Shown: piece after piece, positions 19,026-27,411 of the stretch
How positions within the stretch are numbered: position 1 is the stretch's first letter
How the letters are laid out: each line of letters starts with the position of its first letter
NCBI GenBank assembly: GCA_002842875.1
Contig: PHEF01000015.1
Coordinates: 1 to 64,000, forward strand
Length of the DNA stretch: 64,000 bases
Direction: 5' to 3'
Origin: Alphaproteobacteria bacterium HGW-Alphaproteobacteria-3
GTDB lineage: Bacteria; Pseudomonadota; Alphaproteobacteria; Parvibaculales; Parvibaculaceae
Program-made: the position numbers and the translations under genes
The notes under the pieces: model-generated
Databases searched by the model: none
Told to the model about the DNA's origin: nothing
Seen by the model: the letters and a program-made list of their open reading frames with translations, nothing else

Positions 19026-20000
19026 CTACATCTCGATGACGACCTTGCCGACGGCCTTGCGTTCCTGAAGCATGCGCAGGGCGTCGACGGCGCGTTCGAG
19101 CGGGAAGCGGGCGCAGATGTAGGGCGCGATCTTTCCTTCTTCGGCGAGGCGGGCGATGGCGGCGAGGTTCGCCCTGCCCGCTTCCGGGTCGCGGCGGCCA
19201 TATTCGCCGGCGCGGACGCCGATGACCGAGAAGCCCTTGATGAGCGGCATGTTGACGGAGACGGTGGGGATGCGGCCGCTGGTGAAGCCGATGATCAGCA
19301 GGCGGCCATTCCAGGCGATGCAGCGCAGGCTCTCGTCGAAGACGTCGCCGCCGACCGGATCGTAGATCACATCCGCGCCGCGCCCGCCGGTGAGTTCCTT
19401 CACCTTCTCGCGGAAGCCTTGCGTGACGTTCAGGACGTGATCGGCGCCGCGCGATTTCACGATTTTCAGTTTCTCGTCGGAGGCGGAGGTGGCGATGACC
19501 GTTGCGCCGAGGAGCTTGCCCATTTCGACGGCGGCGAGGCCGACGCCGCCCGTGCTGCCATGCACCAGCAGCGTTTCGCCGGGCTGAAGATGGCCGCGGC
19601 AGACAAGCGCGACATAGGCCGTGAGATAGGCGGCCGGGTAAGCGGCAGCCTCGGCGAAATCCATGGGGCCGGGAATGGGGCGGCAGGCCTCGGCGGCGAT
19701 GTTCACCTCCTCCGCGAAACCGCCGGTGCGCAGGCCCGCGACGACGCGGTCGCCCACCTTGAGGGCCGTTACGCCTTCGCCCAGCGCCGCGACGAGCCCC
19801 GCCCCTTCCATGCCGGGGGAAAAGGGAAGCTCGGGCTTGAACTGATATTTGCCCTGGATCATCAGGATGTCCGGGAAGTTGATCGAGCAGGCCTTGAGGC
19901 GGAGACGCACCTCGCCCGGACCCGGCGGCGGCAGATCGACCTCGTCCATCCTCAATACGCCGATGTCTTCCGATAGTTCGTGCACACGCATGGCGCGCAT
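19026..20000 (-). CDS. NADPH:quinone oxidoreductase family protein (zinc-free MDR)
   Basis: A 324-residue medium-chain reductase. It shows the GroES-like domain (CSINFPDILMIQGKYQFKPE; PGMEGAGLVAALGEGVTALK) and the Rossmann domain (TLLVHGSTGGVGLAAVEMGK), with GADHVLNVTQGFREKVKELT next. The zinc-ligand cysteines of alcohol dehydrogenases are absent, which places it with quinone oxidoreductases and enoyl reductases. The start at 20000 (MRAMRVHELSEDIGVLRMD) has GGGGAGAGCG upstream; MRVHEL nine bases on is also possible. It is divergent from the alpha/beta hydrolase. The physiological substrate is unknown. Confidence 0.9.
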   Translation of the reverse strand: MRAMRVHELSEDIGVLRMDEVDLPPPGPGEVRLRLKACSINFPDILMIQGKYQFKPELPFSPGMEGAGLVAALGEGVTALKVGDRVVAGLRTGGFAEEVNIAAEACRPIPGPMDFAEAAAYPAAYLTAYVALVCRGHLQPGETLLVHGSTGGVGLAAVEMGKLLGATVIATSASDEKLKIVKSRGADHVLNVTQGFREKVKELTGGRGADVIYDPVGGDVFDESLRCIAWNGRLLIIGFTSGRIPTVSVNMPLIKGFSVIGVRAGEYGRRDPEAGRANLAAIARLAEEGKIAPYICARFPLERAVDALRMLQERKAVGKVVIEM

Positions 20001-20127
20001 GAGCGCTCTCCCCGTCTCTTTATGGCAAATAGCTTTGCGCCGAAGCATAGAGGTGTGGCCCCAACTTCGCCATGCTGCGCGCTAGAATGGAGCCTCACGC
20101 AGGGGAAGCCCGGAGGGAAAAACAGGC

Positions 20128-21009
20128 ATGATGACCGGCATGGAAGGTGCGCGATTCGGTGTGGCGCATCTCGACAGGATTGCGCTGCATTACGCGGAGA
20201 TGGGGCCGGAGGACGGGCCGCTCGTCATTCTGCTGCATGGCTTTCCCGACAATTGCCTCGGCTGGCGCCACCAGATGCCCGATCTCGCAAAGGCGGGGTT
20301 TCGCGTGATCGCGCCCGACCAGCGCGGCTATGGCGTGAGCGGGAAGCCGCGCGGCGTGAAGGCCTACGATCTCGACGAGCTGGCGCAGGACGTCATCGAC
20401 CTCGGACGGCATTTCGGCGAGGAGAAACTGCGCGTCGTCGGACATGACTGGGGTGCGAGCGTCGCGTGGTGGCTCTGCTCGACGAAGCCGGCGCACATGG
20501 AGAAGGCGGCGATGATCAACGCGCCGCATCCCGCGATCTGGAAGCAGGCGATGTATGAGGACAAGGCGCAGCGCAAGAAGAGCCGCTATGTGAAGATGTT
20601 CCGCCTGCGCGGCCTTCCCGAATGGGCGATGCGGCGGAAAAACTTCGGCGCGCTGATCGAGGCGCTGGAAACGTCGGCGCGCGAGGGCGCCTTCGCGAAG
20701 GAAGAATGGGATGCCTATCGCCGCGCATGGAGCGAGCCGAAGGCGCTCACCTCGATGATCCACTGGTATCGCGCGCTGCTGAAGAAGGATCTTTCGGGGC
20801 CTGTCGCGCGCACCGACGTGCCGGTGCTGCTCGTCTGGGGCGAGAAGGATGATTTTGCGGATGTGTCGCTGGCAAAGAAGAGCATCGATCTTTGCGAGCG
20901 CGGCGGCACGCTGTTCCTCGGGGAAGGCACGCATTGGGTGCTGCGCGAGGAAGCGGCGAGCATCAACCCGATGCTCGTCACGTTTCTCCGCTCCGATCAG
21001 GATGTGTAG
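20128..21009 (+). CDS. Alpha/beta hydrolase, epoxide-hydrolase-like
   Basis: A 293-residue alpha/beta hydrolase with the oxyanion-hole motif LLHGFPDN, the lid region, and an aspartate nucleophile at about residue 107 in VVGHDWGASVAWW. That GHDWG elbow points to epoxide hydrolase or dehalogenase-like members rather than serine esterases. LLVWGEKDDF supplies the likely charge-relay acid and EGTHWVLREE the histidine. Many related genes are of unknown substrate. Its 3' end overlaps the convergent gdt1 gene by 13 bases. Confidence 0.88.
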   Translation: MMTGMEGARFGVAHLDRIALHYAEMGPEDGPLVILLHGFPDNCLGWRHQMPDLAKAGFRVIAPDQRGYGVSGKPRGVKAYDLDELAQDVIDLGRHFGEEKLRVVGHDWGASVAWWLCSTKPAHMEKAAMINAPHPAIWKQAMYEDKAQRKKSRYVKMFRLRGLPEWAMRRKNFGALIEALETSAREGAFAKEEWDAYRRAWSEPKALTSMIHWYRALLKKDLSGPVARTDVPVLLVWGEKDDFADVSLAKKSIDLCERGGTLFLGEGTHWVLREEAASINPMLVTFLRSDQDV

Positions 21010-21584
21010 CCGATGGCCGAACCGAGCGCGGCGAGACCCAGCACGATGAAGAGCGCGGCGGCCGCGAAGCGGACGTAGCGGAGCGGCACGCGCTTTGCCG
21101 CCGCCTCGCCGAAGAGGACGACGGGCACGTTCGCCACCATCATGCCGAGCGTCGTGCCGAACGCAACAAGGGCGAGCGTTTCGTAACGCGCGCCGAGGGC
21201 GACGGTCGCGATCTGCGTCTTGTCGCCCATCTCGACCAGGAAGAAGGCCACCGTGGTCGCAAGGAAGGGACCGAAGCGCGATGCTGCCTGCGCTTCATCC
21301 TCCGAAGGGGGCGCGTCCGGCACGAGCGTCCAGAGCCCCATCGCAAGGAAGGAAAGGCCAAGCACCCAGGCGAGAAGCTGCGGGGTGAGCCAGGCGGCGA
21401 CGAGCGTTCCCGCCCATGCGGCGAGCGCGTGGTTTGCGACCGTGGCGACGAAGATGCCGGCGATGACGGCGAGCGGCGCGCGGAAACGCACCGCGAGAAT
21501 GAGGGCGAGCAATTGCGTCTTGTCGCCGATTTCAGCGATGGCGACGGCGCCGAGAGAGACAAGGAAAGCTTCCAAGGAAAACAC
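20997..21584 (-). CDS. TMEM165/GDT1 (UPF0016) family manganese transporter
   Basis: A 195-residue protein with two copies of the signature EXGDK(T/S): VAIAEIGDKTQLLALI near the N-terminus and LVEMGDKTQIATVALG in the second half, each opening a three-helix repeat. The family exports Mn2+ (and Ca2+/H+ exchange in eukaryotes). The start is GTG at 21584 with GCGGAG upstream. A manganese riboswitch (yybP-ykoY type) lies directly upstream, which supports Mn2+ efflux as the role. Confidence 0.92.
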   Translation of the reverse strand: MFSLEAFLVSLGAVAIAEIGDKTQLLALILAVRFRAPLAVIAGIFVATVANHALAAWAGTLVAAWLTPQLLAWVLGLSFLAMGLWTLVPDAPPSEDEAQAASRFGPFLATTVAFFLVEMGDKTQIATVALGARYETLALVAFGTTLGMMVANVPVVLFGEAAAKRVPLRYVRFAAAALFIVLGLAALGSAIGYTS

Positions 21585-21645
21585 TCCGCTGCCGGACGCG
21601 ACACCAATGACCCAACGCGCCCGCCCGGCAAAGGCAGCGCATGAG

Positions 21646-21765
21646 CCAAAGGTCTCGCCAGTTCAGCGGTTGCTGAGCGCGGACGCCACGGGATCAGGAA
21701 ACCCCGAGTTTGTTGACGCCCGCCCCTCTCTGCCATGACGGCGGAGGGCGGCTACTCCCCTAAGG
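21646..21765 (-). ncRNA. yybP-ykoY manganese riboswitch upstream of the GDT1-family gene
   Basis: Read on the minus strand, CUUAGGGGAGUAGC (21764-21751) and UGGCGAGACCUUUGGC (21660-21645) are the hallmark 5' and 3' blocks of the yybP-ykoY class, and GUCAACAAACUCGGGG (21718-21703) is the internal loop block. The closing stem P1 pairs CCUUAGG (21765-21759) with CCUUUGG (21652-21646). The element ends about 60 bases before the GDT1 start. This class senses Mn2+ and turns on exporters. The terminator or ribosome-site switch is not obvious by eye. Confidence 0.88.
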
Positions 21766-21790
21766 ACGGTGGGGAAATAGCATGGCCCGG

Positions 21791-22141
21791 TCAGAGCGCG
21801 ATGCCGAAGCGCGCGGCGATCCAGACAGTCGCGAGATAGAGGAGCACGGTGACGGCGCAGCCGATGGCGAGCGCGGGCCAGAAACCGATCCCGTGCCGCA
21901 GCATCGCCGGGAAAATCAGAAACATCGGCAGCGAGGGAATGACGTACCAGAAGGTCGCCTCCGCATGGGCGGCGATGCGCTCGGCATCGCCCGTGTCGCG
22001 CCAGAGCCAGACGATGGCGAGAAGGGAAACAAGCGGGAGCGAGGCGATGAGCGCGCCGAAGGCAGGACTGCGTTTGGCGGTTTCGGACACGACCATCACG
22101 AGGATGCCGGAGATCGCTGCCTTGACGATCGCGTAGAGCAT
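21791..22141 (-). CDS. DUF3147 family membrane protein
   Basis: A 116-residue protein with four hydrophobic helices (YAIVKAAISGILVMVVSETA; GALIASLPLVSLLAIVWLWR; FWYVIPSLPMFLIFPAMLRH; AIGCAVTVLLYLATVWIAAR). It matches the DUF3147 family, small inner-membrane proteins of unknown function. It starts 3 bases after the stop of the upstream esterase-like gene, so the two are probably cotranscribed. Its stop lies 26 bases before the manganese riboswitch of the next gene. Confidence 0.85.
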   Translation of the reverse strand: MLYAIVKAAISGILVMVVSETAKRSPAFGALIASLPLVSLLAIVWLWRDTGDAERIAAHAEATFWYVIPSLPMFLIFPAMLRHGIGFWPALAIGCAVTVLLYLATVWIAARFGIAL

Positions 22142-22144
22142 GGA

Positions 22145-23179
22145 TCAGGCGCTCCCGCCGAGGACCGTGCCGATGTCGCGCGCGATCCGCTCGCAGGCTT
22201 CGCGCGCGGCGGGGATGACGCCGGTCATGGCGGTGAAGGCGTGAGGCAGGTTGTCCTCGCAGCGGTAAGCGACGACGACGCCCGCGGATTTGAGCTTTTC
22301 GGCATAGGCCGCGCCCTGATCGCGCAACGGGTCGAAGCCCGACGTGACGACGATGGCGGGGGACAAGCCAGACAGGTCCGGCTCCTTCATGGGCGAGACG
22401 CGGACATCCTCCGCCTCGGCGGGCGCATTCAGGTAATGCGCGCCGAACCAGTCCATGATCGCGCGCGTCAGCGGATAGACCTCGGCGCAACTGTCCATCG
22501 AGCCGCCTTTCCAGCCCCAGTCCGTCACCGGATAGATGAGAAGCTGAAGAGCGGGCGCGGCGAAGCCCTTTCGCCTTGCCTCCTGCGCGACGACGGCGGA
22601 GAGATAACCGCCCGCGCTGTCACCGCCGACACCGATGCGGCCGGGGATCATGTGGAGAGCGGCGGCGTTTTCCTGCGCCCAGCGGAAGGCGGCGACAGCA
22701 TCGTCGACCTCAGCTGGGAACTTGTGCTCCGGCGCGAGGCGGTAGGCGACGTTCAGCACCGAGCAGCCGGCAAGCGCCGCGATCATGCGGCAGAAGGTGT
22801 CGCAGGTATCGAGATCGCCGATGACGCAGCCGCCGAAGTGAAAGAAGACGATACCGGGCAGCGGCCGCGACATGTTCACCGGCAAGTAAAGACGCGCATC
22901 CAGGGGGCCGCCGGGGCCCGGCACCTCAAGCGCCTTTACCTCGACATCGGGACGGGGATCGGCGTCGAGAAGCTTCAGGCCTTCCGACGTCGCGCTGCGG
23001 GCGGCGGCGGGATCGAGCGTCGTAATCGACGGCTGGCGCGCGCCCTGCGCGGCGAGAAATTGCGCGCGGGCATCGAGGATGCGGCCGTCGATGGCGAGCG
23101 GCTTGCCACCCGACATCCGCACGAGGAGGCCGTCCGGCAATTTCAGCAGGGTACGGACGATGAATTTCTGCAGGTTCAT
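22145..23179 (-). CDS. Alpha/beta hydrolase of the hormone-sensitive-lipase family
   Basis: A 344-residue esterase/lipase-like protein. The nucleophile elbow is VGGDSAGGYLSAVVAQEA; acid and base are in VTSGFDPLRDQG and NLPHAFTAM. The oxyanion motif, usually HGGG, reads FFHFGGCVIGDLDT here, so the second residue is Phe instead of Gly. The substrate is unknown. It precedes DUF3147 with a 3-base gap. The tetR gene is upstream, with a palindromic repeat between. Confidence 0.9.
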   Translation of the reverse strand: MNLQKFIVRTLLKLPDGLLVRMSGGKPLAIDGRILDARAQFLAAQGARQPSITTLDPAAARSATSEGLKLLDADPRPDVEVKALEVPGPGGPLDARLYLPVNMSRPLPGIVFFHFGGCVIGDLDTCDTFCRMIAALAGCSVLNVAYRLAPEHKFPAEVDDAVAAFRWAQENAAALHMIPGRIGVGGDSAGGYLSAVVAQEARRKGFAAPALQLLIYPVTDWGWKGGSMDSCAEVYPLTRAIMDWFGAHYLNAPAEAEDVRVSPMKEPDLSGLSPAIVVTSGFDPLRDQGAAYAEKLKSAGVVVAYRCEDNLPHAFTAMTGVIPAAREACERIARDIGTVLGGSA

Positions 23180-23238
23180 TGGTCTTGTTCTTTCTTCCTG
23201 TCCGTTTGGCTTCCGTTGCCTGCGGCTTCAACCAACAT

Positions 23239-23340
23239 CGTCATTGCGAGCGACCATCCGGGAGCGAAACAATCCAGGGGCGGCAGGCATGGAGCAAGCG
23301 ACTCCTGGATTGCTTCGTCGCTTCGCTCCTCGCAATGACG
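23239..23340. repeat. Dispersed palindromic repeat (CGTCATTGCGAGC type)
   Basis: The left end CGTCATTGCGAGCGACCATC and right end CGCTTCGCTCCTCGCAATGACG (shown in part, 23319-23340) are inverted. Inside, GAAACAATCCAGG pairs with CCTGGATTGCTTC. The 102-base unit lies between the esterase start and the tetR stop. It is a different family from the GTCATCCCGGG repeat. Confidence 0.82.
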
Positions 23341-23385
23341 CTTCAGAGTGCGGAGAAGCGCTTCCGTAACATTCCTCGCACTTTC

Positions 23386-24036
23386 CTACTTCGTGTCGCC
23401 CGCGTGCGGGAGGGTGCGGAAGCCGCCGAGGACGAGCGTCGTCGCGAAGGTGGATGCCTCCTCCGCATCCATCTCCGGGCGGCGCAACATGCGGTCGCCG
23501 ATCTCCATGGCGATGCCGACGACAGCGGCCATGAGGTATTCCGCATCCACGTTCGGCAGCGCGCCGTTGCGGATATCTTCCTCGATATATTCGCGAATTT
23601 CCTCGAAGCCCGCGATGATCTCGGGCGAATCCATGCGCACACGGACGGTGTTCGGATTTCGGCGGATGACCTGGAATGTGTCGCGGTCGGTGGCGAGATA
23701 ATCGAAATAGGTTCGATAGGCGTTGCGGATGAAATCCTCGAAGGTGCGCGAGCGGATGCGCTCGGCGCGGAGACGCGGACGGATGCGGCGCATGCCCTCG
23801 TCCATCAGCGCCTCGAAGACTTCTTCCTTGCTCTTGAAGTAGTTGTAGAAGGTGCCCGACGCGAGGCCCGTCCGGCGAATGATGTCGCGGACGGAGGTGG
23901 CGCCGTAACCGAGATCGGCAAAGACGATCTTCGCGGCGTCGAGAATCGCTTCCCGATTGTTCTTCTTCGTGCGCTCGCGCTTGCCGAGCGCCTTCACCGC
24001 CTCGGCCGGCGGCGCGTCCTCAAGATCGGTGCTCAC
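23386..24036 (-). CDS. TetR/AcrR family transcriptional regulator
   Basis: A 216-residue TetR repressor. The N-terminal helix-turn-helix reads AAKIVFADLGYGATSVRDII, then RRTGLASGTFYNYFKSKEEV. The C-terminal ligand domain is all-helical (FEDFIRNAYRTYFDYLATDR; EYLMAAVVGIAMEIGDRMLR). It is divergent from a tandem pair of PaaI-type thioesterases. A perfect palindrome in the shared region is a likely operator, so it probably represses them and perhaps itself; an acyl-CoA-type ligand would fit but is inference. Confidence 0.9.
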   Translation of the reverse strand: MSTDLEDAPPAEAVKALGKRERTKKNNREAILDAAKIVFADLGYGATSVRDIIRRTGLASGTFYNYFKSKEEVFEALMDEGMRRIRPRLRAERIRSRTFEDFIRNAYRTYFDYLATDRDTFQVIRRNPNTVRVRMDSPEIIAGFEEIREYIEEDIRNGALPNVDAEYLMAAVVGIAMEIGDRMLRRPEMDAEEASTFATTLVLGGFRTLPHAGDTK

Positions 24037-24166
24037 ACGGCACCGCCTTCCCCTGCCGGGGTTTCCTTGTCACTCATCATCCCTCCGGAGGGACCGAAGC
24101 TTGCGGGGCTGCCCCACCCCGCCCGCCGGTCCCGCGATTCATGCCGATACGGCCAACCTACCCGAA

Positions 24167-24181
24167 TGACGACAATCGTCA
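24167..24181. promoter_or_regulatory. Probable TetR operator in the divergent promoter region
   Basis: TGACGACAATCGTCA is a perfect inverted repeat (TGACGA-3-TCGTCA). It lies in the 273-base gap between tetR (start 24036) and the first thioesterase (start 24310). CCGAA on the left and TTCGG on the right extend the symmetry loosely. Confidence 0.6.
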
Positions 24182-24309
24182 ACTTTTCGGTATGAGAAAC
24201 GGGCCAAAAAAACTCTTTTTTCTCAATGTGTTAGAATCATCGCTGGCTTGCAGTGGCGCGACGGAGCCGATGGCGCTATCAGAACGTCTCCCGGACCAGA
24301 GGTATCAGA

Positions 24310-24831
24310 ATGAGTAACCCCAACTTCACACCCGAGCACATCGCCATGATGAAGAATGTGCTGATCGAACATGTGCCGCATGCCAAGGCCATCGGCATGA
24401 CCGTGGAGGACGCGAAGCGGGGCGAGGCATGGCTCTCCGTTCCCTATTCCGAAAACCTGATCGGCAACCCGGAGACGGGCGTGATCCATGGCGGCGTCAT
24501 CACCTCGCTGCTCGACAATGCCTGCGGCATCGCGGTGCAGCTTGCGCTGGCGGAGCGCCAGTCCATCGCGACGCTCGACCTCAGGATCGACTACATGAAA
24601 CCCGCGACGCCGAAGCTCGGCCTGATGGCGCATACGCATTGCTACAAGGTGACGAAGAACATCGCCTTCGTGCGCGGCACCGCCTATCACACGGACGAGG
24701 ACGATCCGATCGCGGCCTGCGTGGGCACCTTCATGCTGGCGGCGAACCGGGCGATGCCCGTTCCCGTGACGGCGGAGGCGGCGGCGGAAGCCATGAAAAT
24801 TCTTGCGAAGAACAAGGACGGCGCAGCATGA
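24310..24831 (+). CDS. PaaI-family hotdog thioesterase (first of tandem pair)
   Basis: A 173-residue hotdog-fold acyl-CoA thioesterase. The active-site helix is IHGGVITSLLDNACGIAVQL with the Asp in LLDNA, preceded by NLIGNPETGVIHGG. The core strand TLDLRIDYMKPATPK follows. Family members hydrolyse short- and medium- or aryl-acyl-CoA. The ATG at 24310 follows AGAGGTATCAG; the upstream extension is not family-like. Its TGA overlaps the next ATG (ATGA), so the two thioesterases are coupled. Confidence 0.9.
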   Translation: MSNPNFTPEHIAMMKNVLIEHVPHAKAIGMTVEDAKRGEAWLSVPYSENLIGNPETGVIHGGVITSLLDNACGIAVQLALAERQSIATLDLRIDYMKPATPKLGLMAHTHCYKVTKNIAFVRGTAYHTDEDDPIAACVGTFMLAANRAMPVPVTAEAAAEAMKILAKNKDGAA

Positions 24832-25271
24832 GCGAGGCGAAGACCCCTTTCGACGTCAATGCCCTGATGCAGGCGATCCCTTACGCGCGCCATCTCGGCA
24901 TCACGGTGGACCAGCGCGGCAACGAGATCACCACGGTGCTGCATTTCTCGCAGCATCTCATCGGCAACCCGGTGCTGCCCGCGCTTCATGGCGGCGTGAT
25001 CGGCGCCTTCCTCGAGACGACGGCCATTGCGCAGCTTGCTTTCGAATTCGCGGCAGGCGATGCGAGCGCCGCCGCGCTGCCGAAACCCATCGGGCTCACC
25101 ATCGACTATCTGCGGTCCGGGCGGCCGATGGACACCTATGGCCGCGCGGAAATCACCAAGCAGGGACGGCGCGTGGCGACGGTGCGCGCGGAAGCCTGGC
25201 AGGACGACCGCTCGCGTCCCATCGCGACGGCCCATGGCCATTTCCTGCTGCAGGCGGCGGACGACGCATGA
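24828..25271 (+). CDS. PaaI-family hotdog thioesterase (second of tandem pair)
   Basis: A 147-residue hotdog protein: QHLIGNPVLPALHGGVIGAF, then LETTAIAQLAFEF. The key acid is Glu in FLETT where the first paralogue has Asp (LLDNA). IGLTIDYLRSGRPMDTYGRA is the core strand. It starts inside the stop of the first thioesterase and may form a heteromer with it or have a different acyl preference. Divergent tetR next door suggests shared repression. Confidence 0.88.
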   Translation: MSEAKTPFDVNALMQAIPYARHLGITVDQRGNEITTVLHFSQHLIGNPVLPALHGGVIGAFLETTAIAQLAFEFAAGDASAAALPKPIGLTIDYLRSGRPMDTYGRAEITKQGRRVATVRAEAWQDDRSRPIATAHGHFLLQAADDA

Positions 25272-25351
25272 GCGCGGCGACGCCGGCGCGGGGCTATCTC
25301 TTCCAGGCGGCGCTGACGACCGGCTCTCTGAAAAGCAAAGGAAAGACGGGG

Positions 25352-25374
25352 ATGGCCCGAATAAATCGGGCCAT
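25352..25374. terminator. Perfect 9-bp hairpin between convergent thioesterase and arsC genes
   Basis: ATGGCCCGA (25352-25360), loop ATAAA, TCGGGCCAT (25366-25374). It is followed on the plus strand by GACGACTTTGTTTG, a weak T-run. It may serve both the thioesterase operon and arsC. The rest of 25272-25413 shows nothing else. Confidence 0.6.
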
Positions 25375-25413
25375 GACGACTTTGTTTGAAAGACGAGCGA
25401 GCACGCCGCAGAG

Positions 25414-25764
25414 TTACAGAATCTCCAGCACGCTTTCGGGCGGGCGGCCGATCCGCGCTTTCGCGCCCGAGACGACGATGGGGCGCTCGATCAGGATCGG
25501 GTTATCGACCATGGCGGCGATGAGTTTTTCGTCGGTGAGTTTCTCATTGTCGAGGCCGAGGGTCTTGTAGACCTCCTCGCCTTTCCGCATGAGATCGCGG
25601 GGTTTCATTTTCAACTTCTTCAGGATCGCCTGCAGCTCGGCGGCGCCGGGCGGGGCCTTCAGATAATCGACGATCAGCGGATCTGCCCCGTGCTCTTCAA
25701 GCAGGGCGAGCGTCGCGCGCGACTTCGAGCAGCGCGGATTGTGGTAGATGGTGGGCTTCGGCAT
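25414..25764 (-). CDS. arsC: ArsC-family arsenate reductase-like protein (glutaredoxin-coupled)
   Basis: A 116-residue ArsC/Spx-fold protein. The catalytic cysteine is in IYHNPRCSKSRATLALLEEH near residue 12. DNPILIERPIVVSGAKARIG holds the conserved RP arginine, typical of glutaredoxin-dependent arsenate reductases. No ArsR, ArsB or Acr3 is adjacent, so housekeeping ArsC/YfgD-like function is as likely as arsenic resistance. It starts 11 bases after the pyrD stop in the same direction. Confidence 0.85.
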   Translation of the reverse strand: MPKPTIYHNPRCSKSRATLALLEEHGADPLIVDYLKAPPGAAELQAILKKLKMKPRDLMRKGEEVYKTLGLDNEKLTDEKLIAAMVDNPILIERPIVVSGAKARIGRPPESVLEIL

Positions 25765-25775
25765 GCCGCCTCCTC

Positions 25776-26834
25776 CTAGAATTTCACATCCGCGCCGACG
25801 GCGTCTTTCAGATGCGCGAAGCCATCCGCGGCGAGCCGCGCGGCGAGGTCGCGCTTGATGCGGGCGACGAGCGCGGGACCGTCATAGGCGAGCGCGGAAT
25901 AAAGCTGCACGAGCGAGGCGCCCGCGCGGATTTTCTCATAAGCGTCGTCGCCCGAGCCGATGCCGCCGACGCCGATCATCGGCAGGCGGCCTTTGGTGAG
26001 GCGGTACATGTCGCGCAGCACCGACGTCGACATCTCGAAGAGCGGGGCGCCGGAGAGGCCGCCCGTCTCGTTCGCATGGACGCCGGAGATCAGACCTTCG
26101 CGCGCTATCGTGGTGTTCGAGACGATGAGGCCGTCGAGACCTTCGGCCAGAGCGACTTCGGCGATATCGGCGAGCTCCTCTGCGACGAGATCGGGCGCGA
26201 TCTTGAGGAGAACGGGCGTCGGCCGCGCGCGATCGGTGCGCCTTGCCGCGAGGACGCGCGCCACGAGCCCGGCGAGTTCCGCCTTGCCCTGCAGTGCGCG
26301 CAGACCCGGCGTGTTGGGCGAGGAAATGTTGACGGTGAAATAGGAGGCGAGCCCGTCGAAGGCGCGGATGCCGGCTTCGTAATCGGCGATGCGGTCGGCC
26401 GCATCCTTGTTGGCGCCGATATTGACGCCGACGATGCCGGGCCGGCCACGGCGGGCGAGAAGACGCTTCTTCAGCGCCTCGTGACCTTCATTGTTGAAGC
26501 CCAGGCGATTGATGACGGCGCGGTGAAGCGGCAGCCGGAAGACGCGGGGGCGCGGATTGCCGGATTGCGGGCGCGGCGTCACCGTGCCGACCTCGGCAAA
26601 GCCCATGCCCAATGCCAGCATGGCGTCCGGCACCTCGCCGTTCTTGTCGAAGCCGGCGGCGATGCCGACCGGATTTTCGAAATGAAGGCCGAAGAGATCG
26701 ATCGCAAGCGAGGCGGGATCGGGTTCGCGCTGGCGGGGGGCAAGCCCGAGGCGAAGCGCGCGGATCGTCAGGCGATGCGCGGTTTCGGGCTCGATGAGGC
26801 TGGCGAAGGGGCGGGCAAGCGGGAAAAGGTCCAT
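25776..26834 (-). CDS. pyrD: Dihydroorotate dehydrogenase (quinone)
   Basis: A 352-residue class 2 dihydroorotate dehydrogenase, the membrane-associated enzyme that passes electrons from dihydroorotate to quinone in pyrimidine synthesis. Visible are the N-terminal quinone-tunnel helices (LARPFASLIEPETAHRLTIR), GLHFENPVGIAAGFDKNGEV, VGTVTPRPQSGNPRPRVFRL, the FMN-binding YFTVNISSPNTPGLRALQGK with the catalytic serine in NISSPN, and VGGIGSGDDAYEKIRAGASL. It starts 5 bases after the DUF952 stop. Confidence 0.96.
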   Translation of the reverse strand: MDLFPLARPFASLIEPETAHRLTIRALRLGLAPRQREPDPASLAIDLFGLHFENPVGIAAGFDKNGEVPDAMLALGMGFAEVGTVTPRPQSGNPRPRVFRLPLHRAVINRLGFNNEGHEALKKRLLARRGRPGIVGVNIGANKDAADRIADYEAGIRAFDGLASYFTVNISSPNTPGLRALQGKAELAGLVARVLAARRTDRARPTPVLLKIAPDLVAEELADIAEVALAEGLDGLIVSNTTIAREGLISGVHANETGGLSGAPLFEMSTSVLRDMYRLTKGRLPMIGVGGIGSGDDAYEKIRAGASLVQLYSALAYDGPALVARIKRDLAARLAADGFAHLKDAVGADVKF

Positions 26835-26839
26835 GAGGT

Positions 26840-27211
26840 TCAGCCTTCGCCCGGCGCGGTGACATGGGCCGGGAAGACGTGTTCACCGTTCTCGCCGACG
26901 GGCAGCGGATCGACACGGACGACCGCCGCGAGCGGAAGCACGTCGTAGAGATGCGGGAAAAGCGCCTGCCCGCGCGAAGGTTCCCATTTGAGCGCCTCGC
27001 CCAGCGCCGCCGTCTCGACCGAGACGAGGAGGAGGCCCCTCCTCCCCGAAAAATGGCGCGATGCCGTCTCCGGCGCCTGTTCGGCGGTCGAGAAATGGAT
27101 GAAGCCGTCGTCGAGATCGACCGGCGAGCCGATGAAACGGCCTTCAGCCTCGGCGGCGATCCATTCGTGCTCGCTCACGATCTTGTAGACAAGGCCGGCA
27201 TCCAGCGGCAT
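26840..27211 (-). CDS. DUF952 domain protein
   Basis: A 123-residue DUF952 protein: VYKIVSEHEWIAAEAEGRFI, then GSPVDLDDGFIHFSTAEQAP and FPHLYDVLPLAAVVRVDPL. The family (glutathione-S-transferase-like label in some databases) has no proven activity; the conserved DGFIH(F/L)S and FPH.Y motifs suggest a small-ligand or ADP-ribose-type fold. The ATG at 27211 is chosen because the longer frame to 27403 is not family-like. It lies just upstream of pyrD, a common alphaproteobacterial pairing. Confidence 0.88.
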   Translation of the reverse strand: MPLDAGLVYKIVSEHEWIAAEAEGRFIGSPVDLDDGFIHFSTAEQAPETASRHFSGRRGLLLVSVETAALGEALKWEPSRGQALFPHLYDVLPLAAVVRVDPLPVGENGEHVFPAHVTAPGEG

Positions 27212-27411
27212 GGCAATCCTTTCGGCAGACGGGCCGGGAAGACGGGAGACGCGGCACTCTAGCGAGCACGCCCGCGAGGGACAAGCCGCGCCCCGCACCC
27301 GGAGATGGGAATTCGATCCGCATTTCGGCTGGGCCAAAAGGCGAGGCCTGTGGCATGATTTCCATATTCCGGCCCCGCGCCCGGGCGGAAGACAGGAATT
27401 CATTCAGGCCC

